Shown: in pieces, positions 13,081 through 27,100 of the stretch
Numbering within the stretch: the first letter of the stretch is position 1
Layout: the number at the start of each line of letters is the position of its first letter
From: Rotaria sp. Silwood1
Lineage: Eukaryota > Rotifera > Eurotatoria > Philodinida > Philodinidae
Assembly (NCBI GenBank): GCA_905250075.1
Contig: CAJNOP010000003.1
Location: 1,066,395-1,130,394, forward strand
Length of the DNA: 64,000 bases
Direction: 5' to 3'
The notes under the pieces: generated by a model
Database searches by the model: none
Told to the model about the DNA's origin: nothing
What the model saw: only the letters and a program-made list of their open reading frames with translations
Translations under genes and position numbers: made by a program

Positions 13081-13689
13081 TGATTTATCAATGATTTTTG
13101 AAAATCAGCTCTTCTCCCATAATCGCGATAAAATCTGATATAATCGTCGATCTTTTAAAGAAATACGATAAAACACGATTTTACGCCAATTTTTTAGAAA
13201 ATCGCGGTGATTCTCACGACATGGGTTTCGATGAATATATTAAAGGGAATTCATTTATTGAAATCGTTAAAGCTCAAAGAAGCATTATGACCAAAATCGT
13301 ATTTTGTTCGGAATCAATTCGTTAATAAAGATTAGTTGACTATTGTTCTCGTTAACATAAATAGTATTTTATTTTTTATTATACAATCAATAAGATTTTA
13401 ATAAACTGCTATCTATTACATCGAGCAGTGTGGAGAAGTAGGTAGTTCATCAGAACCTAAAAAGAAATGGAGTTATTCATCATAGATCTGATTAAAAATG
13501 CTAAATCATCAAAGGCTCTTTATCATTGGTTTTTGTAGAAAAAAACAGACAAAGTGATCACGTGAGAAATGTATTTTATCATACTTTTTTTCGAAACAGT
13601 GGAAATATCATTGTTTACATATCTTAAATTTTCTAATTTATTTCTAAAGACAAGCTAATAGTGTCCATCGATACGATAAATGTATCCAG

Positions 13690-14010
13690 TTCTTGAAGAC
13701 ATTGTTTTTGTGAAGTTTTTTCTGCAAATCAATGTATTAAAATTTTGCTGTAACATTACGAAGAAATGAATATCATGATAAATAGCTTTTGATTCGATAT
13801 TATGTGCATTATGTAGACTTAAATTAACTACCAGTAGTCTGAAAAGAATTCATGGTCTTCATTTATTGCTGCGAAGCTATTGAATTTTTACAGTATTTTT
13901 TAATTCAATAACGTGATCTTCTCAGGAAAACTCGGAAAAATAATTTTCGAATTTCTATGTGAAAGTTTGTATGGAGGTAGGTGTGAGTGAGAGTAGTTTC
14001 AGGTACTTTG
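13690..14010 (+). repeat. dispersed repeat C, copy 1
   Basis: Diverged similarity to 19900-20220 inside the BK-channel gene, same orientation. Shared words include CATTATGTAGA and TGCTG-GAA-TATTG-type spacing over about 200 bases. No coding content. Confidence 0.35.
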
Positions 14011-14367
14011 ACTGACTCCTATCCTGAAATACGAGCATGAAAATCTGCCAATTTATATGATCGTTGCAAAAGTCATCCCACCACAACAACCACAGATAGA
14101 TATTAGAAGGGTGTGGGTGTGGGTAATTGTGTTGATAGCACTATGTTTGTGTTTTATTTTTCTCGCTTAATTTAACGGTGGTTTTTTTCTTGAGATTCTG
14201 TTTTCCAATAATCATACTCGAAAACTTCAAGTAACTTTTTCTGATTGAAGGGAATCGTAAGTTTATTTTTGAGTTAAGAAAAAAAAATTGAAATACATAT
14301 AACTGAAATTAATAATAATCGAAGAAAAAAGTTGATAAACTACAACTAATTAGAATTGACAAAATAT

Positions 14368-17300
14368 TCATCGCATTTGCGTTGTTGTTAGAGAAGTTTG
14401 CCTTGAATATTGATCACTATGTGGACGCGATTGTTGCATTACATAAACCTAAAAAACAATTAGTTCTTAAATCATTTAAATAAACAAAAGAAAAACAACT
14501 TCACAAACCATATCAGATGGATCCATCTGATAATTATATGGTGGATAACAAATAACAATACGTTTATGACCACCAGTTATTTTATTAATATCAATTGTTG
14601 GATCATTTCGAACAAGTATATCTAATAAACGATATATACCCATAACAATCATATGAAAACGTTGAATAACTTCACAAAATAATACATTGAAAGTAACTGG
14701 ATTTGTCTATTTAGTAATAAATGAATATATTACAATAAAAAAAAAAAGAAAATCGTTTACTCTCATATCAATATCTGGTATTAATTCTCGAATTTCTAAT
14801 ATAGCAACACGAGCACGATTTCGTTTTTTTAATATATCCATTGATTCACATTGTGTAAAACCACCACCTTCAGCTAAAATTTCTTCTAATTGTAAATCAA
14901 CACCACCTGTTAAAATATTTCGTAGTAAATTAACTGCATTATCATTATAGTAAGCCTTTAAAATGAATATTTTTTTTTTATGTTAAATTATTTCTTTTTA
15001 AGTCATTAAGAAACTTACACAACTTAATATACAATCAAGTACACTATCAGCAAATGCAGATCCTTAAAAAACAAACAATTTCTTTAATAGATTCAAAAAA
15101 GAACACAAGTCATTCATCTATACCAGATGCAAATGGTGTTGTTAAAAAAAATTCTAACTCAACTTCATCTGTATCACCTATAAATTCCAATAATACTAAT
15201 TTAGAATTTTCAAATCAAATATAGATTTTTACCTTGTTCAACATATTGAACATTTGAATCAATTGCTAAATATTTCAGAAAAAAAGTAATGTTTTTTTTT
15301 ACTGAAATAAACAAACAAAAATTTTCTAATACTTAATGTTGTTAATGTACGAATTTTATTTTGAAGTAAAGCCATTGTTTGATTAGTATTCATATCAAAT
15401 GAATTTTGTCCAGTTAAATTCATAATTGATACAAATCCAGCTGATTTCATTTCAATTTGTCGAATATTTAATGTACAAAGTACAGATGATTTATCAACTA
15501 AATATGTATCTTGATTTTCACGATCTAATGTTGATATAATAACACATTGACGACAATCTTGAATACATATTAATTGTAAATTATAAGGATTACTTGGTGA
15601 ACCCTAATAAGAAAAAAATTTTCTTAAAGCAAAAAAAAACAAGCTGTAAGCATAATCCATGCGGAATTAAAAAATAAAACACGACTAATCACAGAGAAAT
15701 TGTTTTGTTCCATCTATTTTAGGACACATGTCTTTTTTAGAAAAGCAATAAGTATGTTGAGATTCAAAACTCTTCTCTTGTACCTCAATATTCTTTTTTA
15801 GATCGCATTTTAGAAAAAAAATTTACATTAAGAATATAAATATCAGGAAATGTTGATATCATATCCCATTCATTTTTAATATAATCAAGATCTGTCACAA
15901 ATATAATTGTAGGTAATTCATGACGACGAAATGAACTAGCACGAAGAGGCATAACAAAATTTCTTAAACCAATTGTTGGTGATGATTTATCAGCATGAAG
16001 ACACACAATAACATCTAGATGAAAATAATTATTAGTTAATTAGAGTATTCGAAAAATAGTAGTAGAGAAGGTATTTTAATATTTTCTAGAATCATTTCTC
16101 TATATACTTTGATAATAAAAACAATGCTCTACGTTTTTCTGATATTTCATCAGTACTTTGATTTATAGTCGAAAGTAAAATTGCCGAAAAGTGGGGTGTG
16201 GGTCTTTGTGAAGAGTAGAGCACCATCATCTACACCTACAACCTTCTGATGCATCCAAACAGAAAATCAGATGGTCGACAACATTATTTGTCTTTCACTT
16301 TTTTTTTTCGAATAGTAAACGTTCGATTCAAATTTATCTGCTTGGATTCTTTTAATATTCTTAACAAGAATAAGTTCAGAAGTTTTCATCTATGTTTTTG
16401 AGCAAAGTAGAGAGACAGTAGAACAAAAACGATATAGAGAAACAAGTTCATGAATACTTTCCATAGTGTGGGATAAATGGATTCAATGAATGCGATTGAG
16501 TGCGAAAATAATCAAGACAATTATTTCGAATATTTAATAAAAATGATGACTTAATGAACTTGTTTCTGTATTACTTTTGTTGTTTCACAGATACTGATCT
16601 GATATTAACATTACACACCATAGCAAATAGTCTTTATTTAACTTTTATTCTTATAATATTAGTTGTAGAATGATAAAAAAACCCAGAGAAATGTACAGCA
16701 CTGTTTTTTTATTTTTAGGCCAAACAAAAAGAAAATTCCTCTAAACTTTTTTTATTAAAGAATTAAAATGTCTTCACTACTACTTTTAGTATACTTTAAG
16801 TATATCATCGTAATGATTTTCTTTAAAATTTATATCTTACGATCTTGAAAATGAACAGGATGTGTAGGTCTTACAAATTCTGGTGATGGATTTAATTGAA
16901 ATTTGTCCTTCTTTATTGTATTCTGTCGACGAAATGCAAGACGACGTTCACGAAGACATTCCATATGCTATGCAAAATGATAAGAAAAACATCCATAATT
17001 TCATTCTATTCTATATTACTACATACAAGAACGGCTTCTTCAATACGTCTTGGTGAAGTAAAATAAAACATTCCAGTCGAATCGAAATTCGACATATTTT
17101 CTTCCATAATTCTGATTTATCAAAAAAAAAACAAAGTAAAAAACAATTAAAATTCGATTAGAAAATAATAGAATAAACTACAAAATTGCAGGACTTACAT
17201 GCAATGAAATACATACAAAACAACATACATGACGATAGAAGCACATCACAATATTTTGTACATACATAAGCAATATAGATATACAATAATAAATAATACG

Positions 17301-20300
17301 CACGGTTCACTTTGTGTTAATGATATTGAATCTGTTTGTTCTGGTTGTGACAAAAGTAGAGGTCGACGAACATCACCTTCCAATATCCGTCTAAAAACAA
17401 ACCATAATACAATATTCTTTCAAAATGAAAACAAAAGTAAATTTTTCTCAAGAAAAATCAACATACAGAATAGTATTTTTATTTTTCTCTTTTCCAATTG
17501 ATGCTTCACTTGCTGTTAATGTTTCATCGGATACCATATCTTGAGTAACTATTGTTAGAATAAAAAAAAGTAATTTTTATTAATTTTAAATCACATATAG
17601 AAAATATTTTACCATGTCGACATCTTTTCATTCGTTTTAATTGTGCGTCTGTTAATCGATCAATATCAGGATAACAAATAGCACAATAATATTTCACTCT
17701 ACATGAAGAAAAAAAAGAATTTAAAAACAAACAAAAACAAATGATATGAATTCTAAATAACCTTTTTGCATCTTCACTGGAACTACAAACCATAAATGCT
17801 CGAGTACCACATATAATAGTACAATCAGATTTAGGTGCAACTTCAACGATCATTCTCGTATTTCCATTTTCATCTGTATGTTTCATTTCAACAGCTAATA
17901 TCATAACTCGAAGTTTAAAACAAATTCTTCAAAATAAAACAAATTTTCAATATGGAAAAAATTTTTTTCTGTATAAATATACATACAAAGCTGCTTCAGT
18001 AAAAGATTTTCCATAAAATGAACTTGGTAACTCTTCGAGATACATTTCCATAGCTGCACCTCGATGGTATAATTCCCGCCATTGCCAAGATTGTGTCTAT
18101 GAGAAAAAAAAACAAAAAAAAATATAAAAGAAATTTTTTTAGTAATTCAAAACATAAATCCTACAACACTATAATGATACAAAGACTTACAGTCATATTA
18201 GTTAAATTTTCATATTTACAACAGATGTATTGCTATGAGAAGAAAATATTATCTCATGAAGTTTTTATTTAAAATTGATTTTATGGCATTATAATATTCA
18301 AATATGAATGTTATTCAATGCTTTACAAAAACAGGAATTTAGCTTTTAAAATTTCAATTAGGGAAATATCAATTAATGTTTTGAATTTAAATTTTTTGTA
18401 TTGATCAAATCTTAGATTCTTTTAAATGAGTTTATTAATCTGTTGTTATTTCTTATCAAATTTCTTTCTCGCATTCAATGGATGTTATTCCTATGTGCGT
18501 GTTGAATATCATATTTAAGCAATTTTTATTAGCCGATTAACGAAGAATTTTCTAAATTTATGAACGACAAGTCGAAGTGTTGGAATAAGACACCATATCA
18601 TAAAGTATATTTATGATGAAATACTCAGCAAGATGAGATTTGAAAAATTTGTATCATTTAGCATGGACTTTTGAATTTTTCTACGATAAATAGAGAGATA
18701 TTCAGTGCATATGTGACGACAAATTTCCTCCTTGGAACAGAAGACCTTGAGTCTACTATTATGTTTGATTTATTTTTTGACCTTGAAAACAAAAGATATA
18801 AATATACTAATTAAAGTTCTTACTTTATAAGAAACTTATTAGCTATTGTAAGTCTTCTGTTACGTTCTATGCACCGTTCGTCGTAGCGGAAAGAGCGGTT
18901 TGCGAGGAAAAGCTTACAATCTTTGAAACTATTGATCAGATTGGGTTATAATTTGACTTATTATTTTTTTCTACACATACCAATTCTTGTGCTGTACGAC
19001 TTTTGTAAGCGGACATTCGAAAAATATTTGTCATCTAGAAAAATTTGATCCCAAATAAAATTTTACATATAAATTTTATTTGAATAATACCATCGTAGAA
19101 AATCCTGGTACAATACAAGACATTCCAATTAAACCAAGTTTCAATTCAGCAATACAAATAATTTCATCACCATCTTTTGCACTCCAACCTGGTATTGATG
19201 CAACATTCATCTAGAAAGTATTTTCTTATTAAAAAAAATTGTATATACATTCATTTTTAATATATTTTACTTTATTTTTATAATGAAGAAGTTGTAATAA
19301 AACTCGAATACGTTGATTAAAATTTTTTAAACTAATTACTCGCATTATATTTGCAGAATCATCACCATCGGGATCAGGACATTCTTTATCAGCAATTATT
19401 AAACATGCTGTTGCTTTATCAACCTTATTATTAAGAAAGCAAAAAACAAATATTAATCTTTGATTGTCATATTTTTATCGATTAAGTATTTACTTGAATA
19501 CGATGTAAATCAACAACATTCATTACAGTACCAACAAAATATTTCACTTTAGTATAATATCGTTTTAATAATGCTTCCATTTCGATTCCTGGAACTTTCC
19601 TTTAATTAAGACAAAAGGAAAGAAAATAAATGTATTTTAACTTTGTTTTCTATTCAAATGGATGATGATATACTTGTTAATTATAATAATATCAAGTTCT
19701 TCAGCTTGATCACGATCTTTATGTAAAAAGTCACGAAGAAATGTTGTCATTGAATGAGGTGTTATATGTCCACAAATGACTACATGACTAAAAATGAATA
19801 TTTTAATAACATTTTAAGAAAGATTTTTTCGATAGTTTTCAATAACTAACTATATTCACGTTCTAAATCTTTATTTTAGATCGATTTTTTTGTTAGCTGA
19901 CAAAGCGCATCAGTACAGAAATAGGTTTTTACTTTTAACTTTTCACATGTCTAATACTTAAACTGGAGATAGTTCCCAAACTGATAAGCTGCTTTTGAGT
20001 TGAGACTATGTACATTATGTAGAACCAAATGAACTATAAATACTCTGATGACAGTTCAGGCCTTTAGCTGATCGTTGCTGAAATATTGCGCTTTTAGACT
20101 AGTTTTCAAATAAGTAAATGCTTTGATCCCCCTGAATAATGCCAGAAAAACTAATTTTTGAATTTCGATTTGAATCATTACATAGAGACACGTCGTAACG
20201 AGAATAGTTTCTTGTGCATGTTTCAGATCTTGTTGTGGTTTCCCGCGGAAGATATAATCATGGTAATAGTATGTTATTGATATCAGTCATATATAACGGT

Positions 20301-23300
20301 AGATTCGATGTTGTTTTATTCAGAAAAATCAAAAACCCTAAAACTATGCCTATTGAGGTCTGTCTTTGTACGAAGTGTTAAGTTGAACTTAGAAAATAAG
20401 TTTTTCTGGTTTTTCTGAGAAGAAAGATATAGGATTCATTTAAAAAAAATCGTAAATTTGCAAAACCTGAACAACAATAAACTAAAGGTACGAATTCATA
20501 TAGTTCTAACTCGAAAACAATTAATCAGTTGAAAGACTTTCCTTGTTAGTCATATGATCTGGTATAACTGTTGTGTCAAATAAATCCAGTGGGACTATCT
20601 ATGAAACAACTTTAATACACTAACTCAAAATCAAACATACATTATTAAATAGTCAATCCTCAGATTAATTCAATACAAAAGACAATATCTCTAAATGAAA
20701 TTCAGTGTAATGTTTTCAAAAGAAAATTATAAATGTTTAACTGCATGATAGTGAACTGAATATCTTTTCTTATCAAGTTAAATCAAGAGTAAATACATAA
20801 GTAAGACAATGTAGAATATATTATTAAGTCGTGAGTAGTTAATGCAAATGATTTCTTATTTTAAATTCGGATGTATTCTAATGGTTTATATACAGATCTT
20901 CGGTCTGTCATGGTTTTTTTCTTTTGTGTCATGAGTGGTAATAAAATTATCTAGACGTGATTTATTGATTGATTTCATTTAACATTTAATGAAATTGATG
21001 ATTTTGATTGATCATTCATCATTAACTATATTAATAAGAATGAATAATTTTCTGACAAATTTTGAAGTAATGTCAGTTAATGGAAACATTCAAAAGTTTT
21101 TGTTTGCTTTTCAATTAACTGTCTTGAATGTTCAACCATGAGTTCTTTATCTGTTTTATCGATCATGGATTGTGTTCTTTCCTTACATAGTAGTGTGAAA
21201 GAAAAAGACTACATAAAATGGTTTTCCATTTTGGCTTTTTCATTTCATCAAAATGTTCCTCTGAATATCTTTCCTTTTGACTCGGTACGTTTTTCAACGA
21301 TACATAAAACTCTTTAACTATTAATGTGTTTGATAAAACTAAATAGCTGCATGATCTTTAAAATCCAATCGTGTTCATTCATATGCTTCATTGTTCTATT
21401 CTTATATATTTACTCTGCAAGGAGATTTCTTGTTATATGATAATTAAACAATATTGAATTTATTTTTTTGATTAATCAACCAGAAAACGAATAAAAAGAT
21501 CAAATAGTTGCTATGAACTATGTTTTAGAACATAAATAATCATTCTTACCGTCTGCCTTTTACCATTCGATAACGACCAGAATATTCATTATGTGATCCA
21601 AATAAATTTGAAAATTCTGGAATCATTGTTGCAAAAAATGCCTATTATCAAAATTAAAAATTAAAACGAAATGATTCTTAAAATATTTTACCAAACCACC
21701 AATCAAAAATAAAAGCATAAAAAATTTTCCAATATATGTTTTACAAAAAACATCTCCATAACCAACCTATAATAATAATTATTTTGATGAATAAAAGACA
21801 AAAACTTTATATTCATTCTCTACTGTGGTCATTGTCACAATCATAAAATAAATTGCATTAAATATATCTAATTCTTGAGCATTTTCAAAATTACAAAAAA
21901 AATCTCCAGAGTTTTCAGCTAAATGAACTGCACCAGCAGCAGCAACCCATACAGCAATAAATCGTGAAGCTAATTGTACAATACGTATTGCACGTGGTCG
22001 TTCAATTAAACCCATATATTGAAGAATATCTGGAATATTCATTATACGTATTGCTCGAAGAAATCGAAAGCCTATTATTCATCAAATAAATTAAGATTAA
22101 AAAACTGAACTAAAACAACATTTCGTTCGAATTTTACCTATCCAATTTCGATTAAGATATAGAGCAACAAATGATGGTGGAATAGTAAACATATCAACAA
22201 TTGAATATAAACTAAACCAAAAACGTCGTTTATGTTGGGAAGCAGTAAACTAAATGTATATAGTTTCTTTTTGACATTGAATACTAAGAAAAATAAAACA
22301 AACTCGAAGAAAAAAATAAACTAGAAAAAGGATGTTAAGACCAAGATCAGCTTGCATTGTGAAAGATTTGTTAAATTCAGTACATGATTCGATAAATCTA
22401 AATAGGAACAGATTTATTAGAATTCTTTTTTTTTTGTCTTTTTCGTAATTTATTTTAGTACATTCGATAGAACTAAAACAAAAACTACTGATTCTAGACA
22501 AGAATCAATGTTCTAATTCGTTCAACATAATTATATCAAAAATCATTTAGCAATAAATTATGTATGAAATCAAATAATCGCAATCATTTATATGATTTTC
22601 TTCATTAATATTTCAATCACTTTCCACACGACTCATCAATTAATTTTTCGTTTTGAATTTCACATAACTAATTAAGACAAAATTTCAATAGACCAACATT
22701 TCTGTTTATTTCAATCAGTTGATATTATTAATGCGAGTTGCCTTTAATGCTATTTTAGTATATATGACAGTAAAATGTGTCATTTCCAAAAGACAGAACG
22801 CTAACTGTTGCCTCCAGCCTTATATCAATAACGTCGTTCTAGGCCCTAAAGAAAGATTTCTTTGATTACTCCTCGTCTAGCAGATGTTTCATCCATTAGT
22901 TCACGATGAAAAGTCTCATGATAGCATGACACCGTAAAACTATTTTACATTTCAAACAAATATTTTCGATCAATGCAATAAGCAACCAGTAAAATTCAAT
23001 AAAAAATGCGCATTTATTGCATTAAATAATAATGGAAAATTATTCTGCAATAAAATATGCAAATCTCATGAGAAATTGACTTTTCTTATTAGTTTTATCT
23101 AATTTATTATTATTTATGTTAAAATCCATTTGTTTTTCTTTCATAATGACTTACATATTTTTCGTATCGACAAAATAAAGTACTAATGAAGCAATACTAC
23201 AAATAAAAATGATACCAACCTATTTAAATCAACAAAATGAAACAAAGTAGACTTTTAATTTAAACTAGAAAACAGAAAAGATAAAAATTTACAAACCAAA

Positions 23301-23747
23301 GTTTTTCCCATTTTTGTTTGACCAGATATTAAATTATTTTCCCATTCTTTAATTGCTTGTAACCAACTAAAATAATCATCATTTGATTCATTATTCAATC
23401 GATCAGTTGATGTCCATAATAAACTTGTTCGTCTTGTTGAAAACTATTTTAAAAAATTAAATTCAATATTTCTTTCAGATAAAAACAAATAAATTTGCTT
23501 TTTTTTTCTTTTTGTATAAAATTACTTCTTCTGTATGACTTAAATATTTGATTCTTGAAATAAGTTTTAATCGACGTTGTTTTATTAATAATGCTTTTAT
23601 AAAATCATATGTAAGAATTATAATCCATCCACCAAATAGAGTGAACAATGATGAAAATAGAAACGTGGTCCACATGCGTTGGCCATGGCATAATGGATCA
23701 AGACTTCTAGCAACAAACTCACTTGGAGTCGTTGGGCAGTTACCCAT
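14368..23747 (-). CDS. slo: BK (Slo1) calcium- and voltage-gated potassium channel, complete
   Basis: Pore-forming subunit of a large-conductance K+ channel of the plasma membrane. Exons: 23747-23526, 23443-23297, 23219-23155, 22397-22304, 22249-22138, 22071-21824, 21766-21692, 21641-21550, 19787-19674, 19599-19494, 19423-19271, 19210-19091, 19034-18981, 18232-18191, 18096-17987, 17926-17762, 17698-17613, 17548-17467, 17390-17304, 17111-17027, 16967-16841, 16014-15827, 15603-15333, 15265-15233, 15177-15124, 15062-15019, 14955-14761, 14706-14509, 14448-14368. All phases agree, giving 1149 residues, close to Slo1. S0 is near residue 30, S4 carries RFLRAIRI, and the filter TTVGYGD is at 295-301, split by an intron. 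RCK1 begins [15 protein letters not shown]2 holds [13 protein letters not shown] and a reduced calcium bowl (955-964) before [19 protein letters not shown]. The C-tail is short. The start ATG could be extended upstream in frame through a possible acceptor near 23790. One intron is 1.7 kb. Confidence 0.95.
19795..21540. other. large intron of the BK-channel gene
   Basis: A 1.76-kb intron between the pore-linker exon and the first RCK1 exon; most other introns of the gene are under 100 bases. I see no coding content. It holds dispersed repeat C copy 2 (about 19900-20220). Other longer introns of the gene (22398-23154, 18233-18980, 16015-16840) likewise show nothing recognisable. Confidence 0.6.
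19900..20220 (+). repeat. dispersed repeat C, copy 2
   Basis: Diverged copy of the sequence at 13690-14010, lying in a BK-channel intron on the strand opposite to the gene. Similarity is weak and judged by eye. Confidence 0.35.
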
Positions 23748-24113
23748 TCTCTTATCAAATAATAAAACAACTAATACGATAATAAGATCTGGAAAGATAG
23801 AAAGTAATATTTTAATTTTCTTTTTTTTATTGGTTTATCGGATCAATCAATCAAATTTTATCTTTAGATCTCTTCAATGATGTAAACAAAATAGTTGACA
23901 TCTATAAGAAATATATAAATCTTAATGAACTCCATATAAAATTAATATTTTTCAATATAATTTTATAAAAATTGATAATAATTCAATAAATAAATCAATA
24001 TTTTTCTGTTGTTTTATTCTCCTCTCCATGTATGCTTTAATAAATCTTATAAAGGAAACAACTATTCGACGTATGTTCTTCGTAATTTGAAATATCAAAC
24101 ATCTGTTTTATTT
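23748..24113. promoter_or_regulatory. divergent intergenic region between slo and the two-module zinc-ligand gene
   Basis: Only 366 bases separate the proposed start codons of the two divergent genes, so both promoters must lie here or in upstream introns. The sequence is AT-rich. A possible splice acceptor (CTTTCCAG, minus strand, near 23790) would allow an extra 5' exon of slo. No TATA box stands out against the base composition. Confidence 0.4.
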
Positions 24114-27100
24114 ATGCCAAATAAAATACGTTTTTGTATACTTTGTAAACGTTATGATCGTAAAAATCGATCAAGTTATACACGTATATGTACCATTGAA
24201 CGTGAAAAAAAAATACTTGAAGGTTATCGACGTCGATATAATGAACAAGAATTAAATCAACCTATTTTAAATCAACTTGTTCATCAAAAATGTTATAATA
24301 AACTAGTTCGATGTATACCATCAATTGATTCAAATGATAATTTAACACCTATTGAACAAAAACAAGATGATAATGATGAAGAACAAGATCAGGTTAGAAA
24401 CATTATAAATGATAGTTAGTAGAAAAATTGTATCTTCTAACTTTCGACAGGAAGTTACATTAGGCAAGCAAAATATGTTGTTATCTTTTATATGACAACA
24501 AGACCTTGACTTGACAAATGTCATACACACTATTAGTGACACTGCCTATCATAGTTAGTTAAGCATACAAACATGTGTTGAAAAGTAATTAGAAAAAAAA
24601 CGAACTATCGTCAGTGTTCAATGATAGCAAAGTTATTCGGATAAATTTACGTATAAACACACTAATAATTATCATTCAAGATAACAAAACAAACGATTTC
24701 ACACAAATCTTTTGTTGAAAGTTTTCAATAAGATAGTCTTAATCTTTGTTATATCATAATGTGATAATTTTTATGGAATCTCAACAGATAATCTTTCAAT
24801 ATCTACTGTCAAGTAAAAATAGTTTTTGCTATCTATTGTTTGTATTACACAACAAACAACTTCCTTACATTGGATAAAATTCCATAAGAAGTTAATAACA
24901 GAAATGAAAACCACTAATACATTTTAACAAAAAAAAAACAATGATAACAAGAATATATCAATGAAATATCTTATTCATGAACTCATATTTATTCTAAGAA
25001 CAATCGTTTAATTCAGTATTCATAATGCACTGTATAATCCGACTATTCATTACGTTAAATTAAAATTAGACATGACTTGGGATCAGTCGTTTTTAGTACT
25101 GAGACCAAGAAATCATCTTGTAATGTCCTGCAAAAACGACTTTTCTCATTTCTCGTTTCTATAATGCTTTCCGATTTCATTTTTTCTGTGTGAGATAAAT
25201 TATCATAATTAGACAATAGCTTCTATCAATGACGCGCTTTGCATAACATGAGATGATTTTAAGCCAGAAATAAAATTATCATTAATAGTACTTTTCAGTA
25301 AAATTAAATCAAATATAAATTAAGAAAATTATTTCCTTCATCAATCGAACAATTGACAAGAGAAAAAAGAAACCAAAACATTCAAGAAGACAAGACATTA
25401 ATAATTCTATGTTGTTAGAGAATCTGAATAACAGATCTTTCACAGAGTAAAAGTTTATTTTTTTTTAAATAAGGAATAGACAACATAACCATCTTCCATA
25501 TATCTACTTACGATAGCTCAAAGACATCAGGATCATCTGTTCTGAAAACGTCAAAAAAATTCTTTTATTGGAATATGAAAAATTTTTATGGAATGTATTG
25601 AAAAGAAATTTTCTTATTTGAATTTTTTGGATAAATTTAGACATCATTAATTCAATTTCGTTCACGTATGCCATTACCATCAAATATTAATAAACATTTA
25701 TTTGAACGTCGTCAACGTGTTTGTGCTGTATGTAATCGTTATGGTTATAGATCACATAATAAAATGAAACAAATTGTATCAAATTTTATGGCAAATAAAT
25801 TAGCTGAAGGTTTTTCTCATATATATAAACGACCTTATGGTAAATCATTACTTGATGCTTATATACATGAAACATGTTTTCGAAAAATTTATTCAAGTTA
25901 TCGATATCATGCATCAAAAAAAATTGTGAATAGAAATTCTTTACAAAATCAAGAACATTTTGTTCGTCAATTAGTATATTCTCCACATGAAACACGAAGT
26001 CGTACAAGTCTTAATAAATCATCATTAGAAACAGAATCAAAAGATCACACGTCAAAAATAACAACTGATGAAACTGCTAATTTGTCAATAGAACGATTAT
26101 TTTCTACACCACTTTATACATCTGTTTCAACAACAAATCCAAATATTGAACTTAGTGCACGATCTTGTCTTTTTCGACCATGTATACAACGAGTTAGTTT
26201 GTTCGATAGATATTAATCTTAATTATTAATTTTATAATTATTGTATTTTAGCTTACGACAGAAGAAATTGAATTTTATACAAAACGAAATAGAACATCAG
26301 GAATTATCAATGAAGATAGTACTTTAACAAAAAGTTAATATTCTGTTGAAAATTTCAAAAATTATCATTTTCTTAACTTTTTTTTCTAGATCCATTACCA
26401 ATTGTTAGATCATCCATTACACTAAGTATGTTTCTTTTTCTGGTTTACCCTTAAATCAGTCTCATTGGATAATTTCTCTATTCGATCCTAATATTATCTA
26501 TTACTTAGGTTCTTTAAATAACTAATTATGAAGATAAATGAAGGTTTATCATCTCATTTCATTTTGTTGATTCAGGACTAGAGACATGCGTGAACAAGTT
26601 CGTTTGATCTTGATCTAGAGAAAATTACTTAAGAATCTATTTGTATCATATCTAAAATATTCTTCAATAATCATCTTTTGATTTATTCAGTCAATGGCTA
26701 GTACTTTCTTGGCTAACTTCTTTTGAACTATGTTCTGATAGGTGGTTTATAAGATAATTCGCTTAAAACTATAGAATATTTAACTATGATCTTTAGTTCC
26801 GTTTTGAACAAACTTTTTTCTCGTAGTTTCAATCCCGAATACCGAGATTGGAACAGCAACTGAAATAGATTTTGCTCATGTCTAACTATGACCGAACTGA
26901 AAAGGGACTGAATCGAGTACTACCTATGGTTTTTTCTTATTTACATATATACCAATCAGTTAATTGTCTTTTGTTTTACACAACATCGACAGCAAATGAT
27001 CCAGTAATTTATTCAAATCAAGACGATAATGGCAATGATCTCAAAACAAATGAACAAGATCAATCACCAGATTGGTTACCAACACATCCATCGTCATCAT

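Larger units (their letters stand above)
12157..14367. other. intergenic between VAMP (5' side) and the BK gene (3' side)
   Basis: No gene recognised. It contains a patch dense in GCGATAAAATCG-like words (about 12630-12735 and 13115-13215), the dispersed repeat copies at 12840-13080 and 13690-14010, and simple GTGGGT-type runs near 14105. The open frame at 13098-13325 lies inside the CGAT-rich repeat and is not credible as a gene. The VAMP promoter should lie just above 12156. Confidence 0.45.

Noticed and set aside
13098-13325. 75-codon open frame
   Set aside because: It is composed of the CGAT-rich repeat; no domain, no splice context.
24009-24113. Upstream extension of the zinc-ligand gene with a TTG start
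   Set aside because: The frame is open but begins with TTG; the ATG at 24114 aligns with the start of the paralogue at 45995.
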